Source: Bacillota bacterium
GTDB lineage: Bacteria > Bacillota > Clostridia > Lachnospirales > Lachnospiraceae
Length of the DNA: 64,000 nt
Assembly (NCBI GenBank): GCA_023408815.1
Contig: JAEYJO010000001.1
Location: 9,453-73,452, forward strand
Reading direction: 5' to 3'
Shown here: positions 8,782-18,013 of the stretch, one piece after another
Layout of the letters: every line of letters starts with the position of its first letter
Position numbering within the stretch: the first letter of the stretch is position 1
Made by a program: the position numbers and the translations under genes
The notes under the pieces: model-generated
What the model saw: the letters and a program-made list of their open reading frames with translations, nothing else
Database searches by the model: none
Told to the model about the DNA's origin: nothing

Positions 8782-10065
8782 TTATATCGAGTCAAATACT
8801 CCGCGGGAATAGACAACTTTTCCTCCGCAAATGGTATAATGAATCCTGCATGGCAGACTCTCCCCTGTAAAGGGGGTGTTCGATGATTTGGAAAGGTATC
8901 CCGCAGGTGTCCATGTCTCATCTTTATCGAATATGACCAAATCTCCGGGGCCGCCTTCCTCCAGATAACCTGCATCTAAATGATAGAGCATGGCCGGCTG
9001 ATAGGACATGCGGCTTAACAGCTCGTTCATGGAAAGATATCCCTTCTCCACCAGCTCCCGCACACCTAAGGAAAGGGAGGTTTCAAGGCCGATAATTCCG
9101 CTGGGCGCCTCCGTAAGGAGCTTTCCCTTCTCCTCTGCGCTGTGGGGTGCGTGATCCGTAGCTATAATTCCTATAGTTCCATCCTGAAGTCCTTTTATAA
9201 TGGCGAGCCTGTCCTCCTCCTCTCTAAGGGGAGGGTTCATCTTCGCCAGTGTGCCATGGGAAATCACAGCCTCCTCCGTCAAGGTAAAGTGGTGAGGCGT
9301 GGCCTCCGCATATATGTGAGGGTTTGTCTTTCTCGCCTGCCGGACCAGATCGACCGCCTCTTTTGTACTGATATGCTGAATGGATATGTCGGCACCGAGT
9401 CCCTGTGCGAGGGCGATATCCCGCCTTACCATATCGATTTCCGCCATCCGGTCCGATCCTTTGATTCCATAATATTCAGAAGCCTTTCCTGCATTCACTC
9501 CGTTATTGGTAATATATGCCGGATTCTCCTCATGAAAGCTAAGGGGCTTGCTAAGCTTCTTCGCCTGAGCCATCGCCTGCTTTACGATGTTTTCATCCAA
9601 AAGAGGAATGCCGTCATCGGTAAAGCCCACCGCTCCCATTTCAGACAGACGTTCCATGTCCGTAAGTGCTCGTCCTTCCATTCCTATGGTAATATTGGCG
9701 CAGGTCTCCACATGAATCCCCGTCTCTTTTCCCTTTTGCAGTACGTATGCCAAGGTCTCTTCGTTATCCACGGGAGGTCTTGTATTCGCCATCATAACCA
9801 CCGTAGTAAAGCCGCCTTTTGCCGCAGCCTTCGCTCCTGTAGCTATGTCTTCTTTATACGTAAAGCCGGGGTCCCTGAAATGCACGTGCACATCCACCAA
9901 GCCCGGAGCAATCATTTTCCCCGCCGCATCGATGACCTGTGTGCCCTCCTTGGGCTCTATTCCGGGACCCAGCCTGACAATTCTCTCATCCTTTATTAAA
10001 ATATCCGCCGTGCCTTCCTTTCCGCTTTTCGGATCCAGCACATACCCGTTTTTTATTAATAGCAT
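8782..10065 (-). CDS. pyrC: Dihydroorotase
   Basis: Zinc amidohydrolase that cyclises carbamoyl-aspartate to dihydroorotate. The N-terminal metal motif is DVHVHFRDPG (residues about 59-68). Later ligands are seen in the LSFHEEN and QHISTKEA regions and in ATDHAPHSAEEK. At 427 aa it is the long class I (allantoinase-like) form common in Firmicutes. A GGAG ribosome binding site precedes the ATG. First gene of pyrC-pyrK-pyrD; the other pyr genes are not in the window. No pyr attenuator was recognised in the 112-nt upstream gap, although an 11-nt sequence, GTTACTGAGAA, occurs there twice. Confidence 0.97.
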   Translation of the reverse strand: MLLIKNGYVLDPKSGKEGTADILIKDERIVRLGPGIEPKEGTQVIDAAGKMIAPGLVDVHVHFRDPGFTYKEDIATGAKAAAKGGFTTVVMMANTRPPVDNEETLAYVLQKGKETGIHVETCANITIGMEGRALTDMERLSEMGAVGFTDDGIPLLDENIVKQAMAQAKKLSKPLSFHEENPAYITNNGVNAGKASEYYGIKGSDRMAEIDMVRRDIALAQGLGADISIQHISTKEAVDLVRQARKTNPHIYAEATPHHFTLTEEAVISHGTLAKMNPPLREEEDRLAIIKGLQDGTIGIIATDHAPHSAEEKGKLLTEAPSGIIGLETSLSLGVRELVEKGYLSMNELLSRMSYQPAMLYHLDAGYLEEGGPGDLVIFDKDETWTPAGYLSKSSNTPFTGESLPCRIHYTICGGKVVYSRGVFDSI

Positions 10066-10177
10066 TCTCGTTCTCCATGTTCGTTACTGTTTACTCCGTT
10101 CTCAGTAACTTCTCAGTAACGTATATTTGTTTTATCCTTATCCTCGAAACAAGTATAGCCTATTCTCCCTGTAACAA

Positions 10178-10618
10178 TCAATCAAAAACTACCGACTTAT
10201 CAAAATATTCCGTTTTCAGTACGATATAAGGATAGGATGCGCTTTCCTTCTCCTGTGCCTTATATAGTTCCCTGCTTTCTGCTTCGGGCCCGATCAGGTT
10301 CGTGTCTACATATACCGCATTTCCCGTCATATACAGACCGTTTACCGTGATGCTGTAGCCTCCTGTTTCCTGTCGTCCATAGCCGACACAGATGTAGATA
10401 TAATCGTTGTCCTGATAAGTGATTTTAAATTCCTTTTCCTTTTTATCTTCTATGATCTCCTTTAGCTCCTCCGGTAGATTATCTTCTCCCAACACTGTAA
10501 ATTCTATATCTTTAATCTTTTCATTCATGTCCCCCGTTTTACCCCCGCACCCTGCCAGACACAAAAGCAGCGCTGTAACCGCTACTGCGAGTAAAATCCA
10601 TTTCTTCCTCATCTTCAC
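10178..10618 (-). CDS. Lipoprotein with PrcB-like C-terminal domain
   Basis: A 146-aa secreted lipoprotein: basic N-terminus, hydrophobic stretch and lipobox LAGC (Cys near residue 24). The rest resembles the PrcB C-terminal fold, recognisable from YICVGYGRQETGGYSITVN (the GxxxTGGY pattern) and the final PYIVLKTEYFDKSVVF. In spirochaetes PrcB partners a protease, PrcA; here there is no protease next door, so the role is open. It is divergent from the acyltransferase gene and single in its unit. Confidence 0.75.
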   Translation of the reverse strand: MKMRKKWILLAVAVTALLLCLAGCGGKTGDMNEKIKDIEFTVLGEDNLPEELKEIIEDKKEKEFKITYQDNDYIYICVGYGRQETGGYSITVNGLYMTGNAVYVDTNLIGPEAESRELYKAQEKESASYPYIVLKTEYFDKSVVFD

Positions 10619-10710
10619 AACATCCTTTCCTCTTCCTATGAGTGTTCTGTACTCATTTCATTCTATTTTAGAAACAAATCGACTATTCCTTTCCTGCGCC
10701 TTTTTTTCTA

Positions 10711-10739
10711 TTGCCTAATGCAAAAGCGTCCGCTATAAT
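10711..10739 (+). promoter_or_regulatory. Sigma-A type promoter of the acyltransferase gene
   Basis: TTGCCT (10711-10716), 17-nt spacer, TATAAT (10734-10739), about 48 nt before the ATG at 10788. Confidence 0.65.
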
Positions 10740-10787
10740 AAATACTACAAATACAAAAAGAATTGCCTTTCGGGAGGACAAAATACC

Positions 10788-11522
10788 ATGATACGAATTA
10801 TCGGCGTCGCCTCTTTTGTTATTTTATTTCTTATATTCAGCATTCCTCTTCTGATTGCCGAATGGATCCTTGGAAAATTTAACATGGACAAAAAAAACAC
10901 CAGTTCTCTTGCCATTGTAAATTGGGCATTTCGCTGCTGCTTAAAGATTGCGGGAACCACCGTGACTGTAATCGGAGAGGAAAATGTTCCCTTGGATGCT
11001 CCTGTATTATATGTGGGCAACCACAGGAGCTATTTCGACATCCTTCTCACCTATACGAGAGTTCCCCGGCCTACCGGTTATATCGCCAAAAAAGAAATGC
11101 AGAAATTCCCCTTGTTAGTTAACTGGATGAACAACCTTCACTGTCTTTTCCTCGACCGCAAGGATATAAAGCAGGGCTTGCAGACTATTTTGCAAGGAAT
11201 CGAAAAGGTGAAGTCGGGAATCTCTATCTGCATCTTTCCCGAAGGGACGAGAAACAAGGTAAATGATACTTTTCTCCCTTTCCATGAAGGAAGCTTTAAG
11301 ATAGCGGAGAAGTCGGGCTGCGCCATCATACCTATGTCCATTAACAATTCAGGGGCCATCTTTGAAGACCATCTGCCCAGAATCAAAAAGGCACATGTGG
11401 TAATCGAATACGGCAAACCCATATATATGAAGGATATGCCAAAAGAAGATCGGAAGTTCGTAGGCGTATATGTACAGAACATTGTAAAGGAAACTTATTT
11501 TAAAAATAAGGAACTTGTGTAA
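10788..11522 (+). CDS. plsC: 1-acyl-sn-glycerol-3-phosphate acyltransferase
   Basis: Acylates lysophosphatidic acid to phosphatidic acid at the inner face of the membrane. An N-terminal hydrophobic helix (residues 5-27) anchors the protein. The PlsC motifs are all present: NHRSYFDI (catalytic H-x4-D), LFLDRKDIKQ, IFPEGTRNK and a Pro-rich block 4 (AIIPMSINNSG). Length 244 aa is typical. The gene is single, with its own promoter and a downstream bidirectional terminator. Substrate preference cannot be read from sequence. Confidence 0.92.
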   Translation: MIRIIGVASFVILFLIFSIPLLIAEWILGKFNMDKKNTSSLAIVNWAFRCCLKIAGTTVTVIGEENVPLDAPVLYVGNHRSYFDILLTYTRVPRPTGYIAKKEMQKFPLLVNWMNNLHCLFLDRKDIKQGLQTILQGIEKVKSGISICIFPEGTRNKVNDTFLPFHEGSFKIAEKSGCAIIPMSINNSGAIFEDHLPRIKKAHVVIEYGKPIYMKDMPKEDRKFVGVYVQNIVKETYFKNKELV

Positions 11523-11535
11523 AAGCAATAAAATA

Positions 11536-11598
11536 AAAAACCCGAAAGATCAGCCGGAAATAATTATTCCCAATGACTCTTCGGGTTATTTTTTATTT
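11536..11598. terminator. Bidirectional intrinsic terminator between plsC and murF
   Basis: AACCCGAAAGA (11539-11549) pairs with TCTTCGGGTT (11578-11587), with A-run upstream and T-run downstream; serves the convergent plsC and murF transcripts. Confidence 0.8.
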
Positions 11599-12996
11599 TT
11601 CTTGAAGCGCTTTCACAATTTCTTCAAAGGCCATTCCGTGAGATGCCTTCACCAACACCGTGTCGCCCTCTCGCAGAATACCTGATATCTCCTCCATGAA
11701 TTCCTTTTTCCCCGGAAAATAGTAAAGTTCTGTATTTTCTCTTCCGGCTTCCTGCATTGCTCCTTTGGCACTGTCGTACATATTTATTGACAGTTCTCCG
11801 ATACAGACGATCACCTCAATGCCCTTTTCTACGGCATAGGCTCCCACCTTTGCATGCATCCGTTCCTTATTATCTCCAAGTTCGAACATATCACCCATAA
11901 CCGCGACCCTTCTGGTAAGCGCCGCTTCCAACAAATCCAGCGCTGCACACATGGAGACCGGATTGGCATTATAGCAGTCGTCGATGACTACACGTTCCGG
12001 CAGGCGAATGATATTGCTTCTTCCTCCCAGGGGCTTTACCCTGGCTATCCCTTCCCGGATCTGCGCTCCGCTAAGCCCCAGAAGACTTCCTACACAGGCC
12101 GCCGCCAGCGCATTGTACACCATATGTCCGCCGGGCAGGGGAATCTTCGCCGTAAACTCGCCGTTCTCCATATGAATTTTGGCGCTGCTGCCAAAAAGCC
12201 CTTTGTTTTCTATCTCGTCCGCATATATGGGATTAGACTCATTCAGCCCGAAATAAATCGGCTTTCTTCCCTTAAGTGTCCTACCCCCTGTCATCTCTTC
12301 TATCCTGCGAAGCATATCGTCGTCGCCGTTAGCGCATATCGCACCGTCTTCCTGCATGAAGTCGAAGATCTCTGTCTTGGCCTGCAATATCCCTTCTCTG
12401 GATTTCAGGTTTTCCAAATGACATTCCCCGATATTGGTAAGCACACAAATGTCCGGCCGCGCTATCTTGCTCAGTCTGTGCATCTCGCCGAAATCGCTGA
12501 TTCCCATCTCAAGCACCGCCGCCTGGTGATGTTCCCGTATCTTCAGCACGGTCAGCGGAAGTCCTATCTCATTATTGTAATTTCCCTCTGTTTTAAGTAC
12601 CTGGTACTTTTCAGCCAGCACCGAGGCGATGAATTCCTTCGTGCTCGTTTTGCCCACGCTGCCCGTTATGCCTACCACCTTAATATCTAACTGCTTTCGA
12701 TAGAACTCTGCAATATCCTTCAGCGCCTGGAAGGAATCCTTCACGAGTATATAAGGGCCGGCCGCCGCCTTAGGCGCTCTCTCGCACACAACGCCGGCCG
12801 CTTTATTATCCATGACCTGAGAGATGAAATCATGACCGTCCACCCGTTCTCCCTTCGCCGCCACAAATAAGAAATTCTCTTCTACCAGCCGGGAATCCAA
12901 TACCACACCCGATACTTCTTTATCCGTTTCCCCGTCGCAGCCAAATAGCTTCCCGCCGCAAGCTTCCGCTATCTTATGCAAAGTAAGGTTTTTCAT
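11593..12996 (-). CDS. murF: UDP-N-acetylmuramoyl-tripeptide--D-alanyl-D-alanine ligase
   Basis: Adds D-Ala-D-Ala to the UDP-MurNAc-tripeptide, the last cytosolic step of peptidoglycan precursor synthesis. Three Mur-ligase domains: N-terminal substrate domain (1-105), central ATPase with the P-loop GITGSVGKTSTKEF (near 109-122) and LEMGISDFGEM, and C-terminal domain (about 315-467) with VIDDCYNANPVSM. Length 467 aa is normal. It follows ddl on the same strand with a 30-nt gap, so the enzyme that makes D-Ala-D-Ala and the one that uses it are co-expressed. Confidence 0.97.
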   Translation of the reverse strand: MKNLTLHKIAEACGGKLFGCDGETDKEVSGVVLDSRLVEENFLFVAAKGERVDGHDFISQVMDNKAAGVVCERAPKAAAGPYILVKDSFQALKDIAEFYRKQLDIKVVGITGSVGKTSTKEFIASVLAEKYQVLKTEGNYNNEIGLPLTVLKIREHHQAAVLEMGISDFGEMHRLSKIARPDICVLTNIGECHLENLKSREGILQAKTEIFDFMQEDGAICANGDDDMLRRIEEMTGGRTLKGRKPIYFGLNESNPIYADEIENKGLFGSSAKIHMENGEFTAKIPLPGGHMVYNALAAACVGSLLGLSGAQIREGIARVKPLGGRSNIIRLPERVVIDDCYNANPVSMCAALDLLEAALTRRVAVMGDMFELGDNKERMHAKVGAYAVEKGIEVIVCIGELSINMYDSAKGAMQEAGRENTELYYFPGKKEFMEEISGILREGDTVLVKASHGMAFEEIVKALQEK

Positions 12997-13026
12997 TCTT
13001 CATCCAATTCCTTTCCAAATTATCGC

Positions 13027-14052
13027 CTACTTAAGTGCAGATTCTATGATTTTCTCACATAACTGACCGAAACTCATTCCCTGCGCCTGCGCCTCCTGCG
13101 GCAGCAGCGAAGTGGGCGTCATGCCGGGCAGAGTATTCGCTTCCAGGCAGAATATCTCTTCCTCTTCGTTCATCATAAAGTCCATGCGGGCATAATTTTT
13201 AAGGCGCAGTACCTGGAATGCCTTCTCCGCCAAAAACTGCATCTCCTTCGTCTTTCTCTCTGAAAGGAGAGCAGGGCAAGTCTCCACAGTGCTTCCTGCC
13301 TGATATTTATTCTTATAGTCATAAAAGCCTTGAAGCGGCGCGATCTCGATTACCGGAAGGGATTTTCCGTCCATGACCCCTATGGAAAATTCCCTTCCAT
13401 TTACATATTGCTCTATAATGACCTCTTCATCATAGCGAAAGCCCTCTTCTAAAGCCGCCTCATACTCTTTCTCGTCCTTTGCGATACATACTCCTACGCT
13501 GGATCCCCCGCAGCAGGCCTTAATGATACAAGGAAAAGGTACGGACTTAGGGTCTGCTTCTCCCCGCTTCAAACTGATTCCCCGGGGTACCGGAATGCCA
13601 TGGTAATCCAGCAGCTCCTTGGTAAGGCCTTTATCCATACAGAGTGCAGAACTCACATAATCCGCCCCCGTATAGCGGATGCCCATCAAATCGAAGCAAG
13701 CCTGAATCTTTCCATTCTCCCCGTTTTGTCCGTGCAGCGCCATGAATACCACGTCTGCAGCCTGACAAATAGAAATGACATTAGGACCAAAAAAGTTCTT
13801 GTCTCCATCGCTGCGAAGGGCCTTCACCGCCTCGATATCAGGGTTTTCCTCACCCACTGCGCCGATCTCCTTTGCCCAGTCCTCCCGCTTTTCAAAAATC
13901 GCTTCCGCGTCCTCTTTTTCATAGCCTAAGTAAACGTCTAACAGCACTGTCTTGTGTCCGTTATTCTTAAGCGCCTGATATATCATTCTTCCGGAGCTTA
14001 GGGAGACATCCCTCTCCGTACTGATTCCTCCTGCCAATACTACTATTTTCAT
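13027..14052 (-). CDS. ddl: D-alanine--D-alanine ligase
   Basis: ATP-grasp ligase joining two D-alanines. Motifs: the N-terminal VVLAGGISTERDVSLSSG, VFMALHGQNGENGKIQ, the ATP-grasp segment around PCIIKACCGGSSVGV, and the metal site RMDFMMNEEEEIFCLEANT. The chosen start gives 341 aa, the family length. It is preceded by a GGAAGGGA ribosome binding site; the frame extends 22 codons upstream without similarity to the family. Operon partner murF lies downstream. The ligand loop does not look like a D-Ala-D-Lac (VanA) type, but this is a judgement by eye. Confidence 0.95.
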   Translation of the reverse strand: MKIVVLAGGISTERDVSLSSGRMIYQALKNNGHKTVLLDVYLGYEKEDAEAIFEKREDWAKEIGAVGEENPDIEAVKALRSDGDKNFFGPNVISICQAADVVFMALHGQNGENGKIQACFDLMGIRYTGADYVSSALCMDKGLTKELLDYHGIPVPRGISLKRGEADPKSVPFPCIIKACCGGSSVGVCIAKDEKEYEAALEEGFRYDEEVIIEQYVNGREFSIGVMDGKSLPVIEIAPLQGFYDYKNKYQAGSTVETCPALLSERKTKEMQFLAEKAFQVLRLKNYARMDFMMNEEEEIFCLEANTLPGMTPTSLLPQEAQAQGMSFGQLCEKIIESALK

Positions 14053-14188
14053 ATTGTCCCTTCCGCCTTTCCGTCCTATGAACTGCAATCCCTTCATCCA
14101 TTCCTTACAGCATAGCACTCATTTCTTCCATATAAAACATATAAATTGCCCATATCTATGCAAAAAGTGCTTTTTATTGATTCCTCAT

Positions 14189-15772
14189 TTATTCATCAAC
14201 ATTGTTATACCAGCTTATCACCTCACTCATCATGAAGATAAGCTCTGCGTTCAAATCGAACCGGTTCATGATTCCCAGCTTAGCATCGATATCTGCATAG
14301 TTATTATCCCCTGCACCGTCTATGTAGCTGATTGCCTTCCCATTGCGTCCCATAAAATAATGGATATGATTCTCTATGATCGTCTCATATTCGTGGTTTG
14401 CAATGATATGGTCGGCTACCGTAAGCCTCATCATCTCGTGAAGAAGCTCATCGTTGTTATCCTGTTCCTTATTTCCGAACGTCAGATAGCCTGCCCCCCT
14501 CGCCCTCTCGGAAATACTCTCCGCGTCGTACATCAGTGCCTTCATCACATCGCTGCATATATTTATATCTACGTTCTGTTTGGTGGATATATACGTGGTA
14601 CAGCCCCAGAAGAAATAATCGTCCTCCATATCATAGGAACCCTCTTTCAGATAGCTTTCCGCCGCCCGCCTATAGGAGCTGTAGCCGGTTGCACGATAAA
14701 GCTCCGTGGCAGCAAAGAATCGCTGTTCTATCTCTTTGCCGCTGCGGCTGTTCTCCATAAAACGCCACGCTCTGTCCGCCGCTCTTAAGCATTCCGTAGC
14801 ATAAGCCGTATCGTATGCCTGATAAATATAGCTGAACTTCGCCATCACAGCCGCAAAAGAAGCCGTTGCCTCTAAGGTCACCGGTTCCACATAGGATTCC
14901 TGTTTGGCAGCATAAGGTGCCGTATTCTTTTCTTTTGCTACGGTCTCGGAATATACCCCTCCCGTAGCGGAATCCTGCATCTTGAGCATCCAGTCGGCCT
15001 CGTATTTTACCTCGTCCAAAATATCAGGGATCTCGTTTCCGCTCTCCGGGATTCCCGTCTTATCGGGAAAAGCTCCCGGATGCAGCTCGTATGCCAATAA
15101 CAGGTTCGCTATGACCTGACTTCCCTTCACTACGCTTTTGGAATAATTTTCATCCATATGCCAGCCGCCGCTTACATCCACCGATATACTGTTATCCTCG
15201 CGCAAAAGAGCTGCCTGTGTATGGCAGGCGGTGTGTGCTGCGTCTCCTGCCAGCTCCTCTACAAGTGTGATACCGCAGCGGCTGAAATAATACTTTTTAC
15301 ACGCCAGATAAAATGCATCGTCGTATATGCTCTTTTCTATGCGGAAGGAATAAGAACGCCCAAGAATGGGTGCTTGTATATAATAGCTTCCGGGCTCTTC
15401 CAACTCGTCGAAGACACCGTAACTGTTATATTCTTCCAATGTGTCGTTGTATCTTTCGTCCTCTACCTTACCGGCAAAAACAACCTCTCCGGTTTCCTCG
15501 TTCACTACCTCGAAGCTGTCCGGCATCCTGCTGCCTCGAAATACCGCAATCTTTTTCCCCTCCGGAACGTATCCGGTCTGATTCACCAATATCCCGGGAC
15601 GGCTTATAGGGACCTCGTAATCGAAAACAGGATCTAACCCCAGACTTTCCTGCTCTTTATTTCCTTCCTGATTCCCCGGCGATACCACCTTTTCCCCCGC
15701 CGAATATGTATAGGCGCAGCCTGTCAGTAACAGCGCGCTTACCAGGGCACACAGCCATAAGTATCTTTTCAT
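14189..15772 (-). CDS. GH9-like lipoprotein, probably catalytically inactive
   Basis: A 527-aa lipoprotein (lipobox LLTGC, Cys near residue 19). It has a cellulase N-terminal Ig-like domain (about 55-145; RPGILVNQTGYVPEGKKIAV) and an (alpha/alpha)6 barrel of glycoside hydrolase family 9. Homology is clear in ISVDVSGGWHMDENYSKSV, NLLLAYELHPGAFPD and the HYFMGRNG segment. In active GH9 enzymes the first motif reads GGWxDAGDxxK and the two Asp activate water; here these positions read MDEN. After GRN the usual HHRPS block and the catalytic Glu near the C-terminus are missing, with some 60 residues absent. It is therefore probably a sugar- or wall-binding pseudoenzyme at the cell surface. It lies between ddl and spoIIQ, same strand, apparently its own unit. 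Confidence 0.8.
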   Translation of the reverse strand: MKRYLWLCALVSALLLTGCAYTYSAGEKVVSPGNQEGNKEQESLGLDPVFDYEVPISRPGILVNQTGYVPEGKKIAVFRGSRMPDSFEVVNEETGEVVFAGKVEDERYNDTLEEYNSYGVFDELEEPGSYYIQAPILGRSYSFRIEKSIYDDAFYLACKKYYFSRCGITLVEELAGDAAHTACHTQAALLREDNSISVDVSGGWHMDENYSKSVVKGSQVIANLLLAYELHPGAFPDKTGIPESGNEIPDILDEVKYEADWMLKMQDSATGGVYSETVAKEKNTAPYAAKQESYVEPVTLEATASFAAVMAKFSYIYQAYDTAYATECLRAADRAWRFMENSRSGKEIEQRFFAATELYRATGYSSYRRAAESYLKEGSYDMEDDYFFWGCTTYISTKQNVDINICSDVMKALMYDAESISERARGAGYLTFGNKEQDNNDELLHEMMRLTVADHIIANHEYETIIENHIHYFMGRNGKAISYIDGAGDNNYADIDAKLGIMNRFDLNAELIFMMSEVISWYNNVDE

Positions 15773-15895
15773 ATAATCTCTTTCTTCTCAGGATATGTTT
15801 ATCATCCATTTCCCGTCTTTTGCTGCCGCCAATCCCGCGGCCTTATAGAAATTATAACCCGAACCCTTCATAAGGTAAAGAGCAATCCACGTCAT

Positions 15896-15951
15896 AGCGG
15901 AGGTAATCTTCCTAATCCGCATCCACATATGCAGCTCAGGTTACCTCCGCT
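15896..15951. repeat. 11-bp perfect inverted repeat downstream of spoIIQ
   Basis: AGCGGAGGTAA (15896-15906) and TTACCTCCGCT (15941-15951) enclose a 34-nt loop. No T-run follows on either strand, so a standard terminator is doubtful. The gap between spoIIQ and the GH9-like gene (15773-15985) holds nothing else I recognise. Confidence 0.45.
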
Positions 15952-15985
15952 TAAATAGCATCGTTATGATTTTCACATCCTGCGG

Positions 15986-16882
15986 TTAACTTAATTTCGT
16001 CATAGGATTTACAGGAACCCCATTCTTTGTCAGTTTGAAATAAACATTGCAGCCTTCTACCACAAAGTATTTCGTAGGAGCTGCCACGCTGCCGATGATA
16101 TCGCCTTTATTCACATAGCCGCCCTCCGATACCGTAATATCCTTAAGCTGTCCGTATGTGACCTCGTAGCCTCCGCCCAGCTCAACAACTACACCATTGC
16201 CGATTTCGGGATCGGTAAATACGCTGATAACCTTTCCGGCTGCCGCTGCGGTAATCGTCTCCCCTTCTACTGCGGAGATGATGATGGCAGGATTATATTT
16301 GTACTGCTCCAAGGTGGGAAAGTATACGGTCTTGTCCATACTGTAATTAATGAGTATGTTGCCTACGATAGGCCATGCCAGACTGTCACCATCGTTAAAA
16401 GTAAGCGCAGGCTGAATGGAAGTAGCAATCGCCATGGTATCTTCCATTTGCTCTAAACGTGCCGTATCGATGGTCTCGTCGAACATTCCTTCTTCGTTCT
16501 TGTCATTTTTTTCCTTATCCTTACTGTCTTTGTCGTCTGTATTCTTCTTTGTTCCCTCCTGAAGGGCATCATTTTCTGTCTGTGTGGTCTGTGCATTTTC
16601 TACGTTTGCCGAATTGGTCTCCTGATAATAGGGATCGTAGTCCAAATCGTCGGATGTCACCACGTCTCCTGAATCATCCGTTCCCTGAACGGTATTATTA
16701 TCCGCCAACTCATTTGTCTCATTTTCTATCGAACTGAAATCGACTACATAGCCGTCGCTTTTTTCTTCGCTCCTGCCCCTTACAAACAGCCCTGTCACTG
16801 TAAGCGCCGTAAGCACAAATACCGATGAGAACAGCATGATGGCTTTTTCCCTTTTCGCACTGGATCTATTTCTTCTTCTCAT
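15986..16882 (-). CDS. spoIIQ: Stage II sporulation protein Q, LytM-like
   Basis: Forespore membrane protein that, with mother-cell SpoIIIAH, forms the engulfment channel. 298 aa from an ATG preceded by AGGAGG. One transmembrane helix (about 15-37) is followed by an acidic, Asn/Thr/Asp-rich linker (about 40-150) and a degenerate M23/LytM domain (about 165-298; WPIVGNILINYSMDKTVYF, VVELGGGYEVTYGQL, NKGDIIGSVAAP). The zinc ligands of active LytM (HxxxD and HxH) are not present: the HxH position reads NVYF. The assignment rests on this architecture plus spoIID immediately upstream, the same pairing as in Bacillus. Confidence 0.88.
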   Translation of the reverse strand: MRRRNRSSAKREKAIMLFSSVFVLTALTVTGLFVRGRSEEKSDGYVVDFSSIENETNELADNNTVQGTDDSGDVVTSDDLDYDPYYQETNSANVENAQTTQTENDALQEGTKKNTDDKDSKDKEKNDKNEEGMFDETIDTARLEQMEDTMAIATSIQPALTFNDGDSLAWPIVGNILINYSMDKTVYFPTLEQYKYNPAIIISAVEGETITAAAAGKVISVFTDPEIGNGVVVELGGGYEVTYGQLKDITVSEGGYVNKGDIIGSVAAPTKYFVVEGCNVYFKLTKNGVPVNPMTKLS

Positions 16883-16938
16883 ATTGATTCCTCCTAAAGA
16901 TTTTATCCTCATCGATAGTCTTGCCTATTTCGCATTCT

Positions 16939-17958
16939 TTATTCAGTTTTTTCTATCACAATATCTGTAAAAAAATAGTTCAATATATCAACGAAATCGC
17001 TTCCTTTTTTTGCCGCCTCATTAGCCGCATATTGACAGAAGCCAAGCCCATGTCCCACACCTTTCACTTTTATGACAACCGTGTCGTTAATAATCGCATT
17101 ATTTTCAAGCTCTACCGTAAAACAAGAGGAATTCAAGGAGAATATCGAACGGAACGTCTCTCCTGACATGGAGAAATTGCCCGCCTCTATCTTCGTCACA
17201 TAATTGGCCCTGTCTCTGTCTATCCGCAGTATATCCGTAAGCTCTTTTCCTTCTTCCCAGACTATATCGGGATATACCTCCTGCAGCCTTAAGAAAAACG
17301 CGGTTTCATTTATTCTGACGGTCTGCACATATTCATCCGCGGTAAAATCCCTTTCACACATTACCGATTTCAAATATGGATACTCCGTACTTTTTAAAAC
17401 CTCGTTCCCATTTCTCGTCATTCCGGCGCTGAGGGCGAAATAAGGAGCCTTGATAGGCTTTTCCTTATAGGTCATATACATCCCCTTTGTACTGTTTACG
17501 GCTGCCCTGCATTTCTCATATTCTTCCCCATCTGTCATGGCAACAATGCTTTCCACGTAAATATATTTTTTACCGTCCTGCTCCTTACTATTCGCCGGAG
17601 TCTCTCCTTCCTGTTCCAAGCCGTCACGGTATGCCTTCATAAGCTCCGTCCGCAGAATCACCGCCTGCGCTTTTAAGGTCTCCGGTTCGCAGCTTGTATC
17701 TATGGTCGCCGGGAGACGGCTGGCGAGATATGTTTCCAGAGGCATTTTTTCCGTTCCGGCCAGAGTGGTATTGCACACGATAAAGCTTGTGCTCTCCTGC
17801 GTCTCTTCATATTCCGTACTAACATTTCCAAAGAAAAAGGCAACGATATAGGGGAACAAAAAAACAAACAAAAGAACCGCACCCATATCCCGGTAATCGG
17901 GGGTGGATACGATTCTCTTATTTTCTATTATGCGCTCAGCAATTCTATATTTTTTCAT
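16939..17958 (-). CDS. spoIID: Stage II sporulation protein D
   Basis: Membrane-anchored lytic transglycosylase of the engulfment DMP machinery. One transmembrane segment (about 26-46) and the SpoIID fold follow: MPLETYLASRLPATID, PETLKAQAVILRTE, the SAGMTRNGNEV motif, and VKGVGHGLGFCQYAAN near the C-terminus. 339 aa, normal length. In Bacillus the catalytic Glu sits in the SEMP motif, directly before the PETLKAQA stretch. The matching residues here read SRLP, so that Glu appears replaced by Arg and four residues seem missing before it. spoIIQ follows 56 nt downstream. Confidence 0.92.
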   Translation of the reverse strand: MKKYRIAERIIENKRIVSTPDYRDMGAVLLFVFLFPYIVAFFFGNVSTEYEETQESTSFIVCNTTLAGTEKMPLETYLASRLPATIDTSCEPETLKAQAVILRTELMKAYRDGLEQEGETPANSKEQDGKKYIYVESIVAMTDGEEYEKCRAAVNSTKGMYMTYKEKPIKAPYFALSAGMTRNGNEVLKSTEYPYLKSVMCERDFTADEYVQTVRINETAFFLRLQEVYPDIVWEEGKELTDILRIDRDRANYVTKIEAGNFSMSGETFRSIFSLNSSCFTVELENNAIINDTVVIKVKGVGHGLGFCQYAANEAAKKGSDFVDILNYFFTDIVIEKTE

Positions 17959-18013
17959 GGGACACCTCTAACCTATTGTATGAGAGGATATCCACTTTCT
18001 ATACTTATATTTT

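Noticed and set aside
9142..9999. 285-aa plus-strand frame antisense to pyrC
   Set aside because: Shadow of a conserved gene with no recognisable domain.
10088..10130. Repeated GTTACTGAGAA upstream of pyrC as a PyrR attenuator
   Set aside because: No PyrR-binding loop or terminator/antiterminator pair could be recognised.
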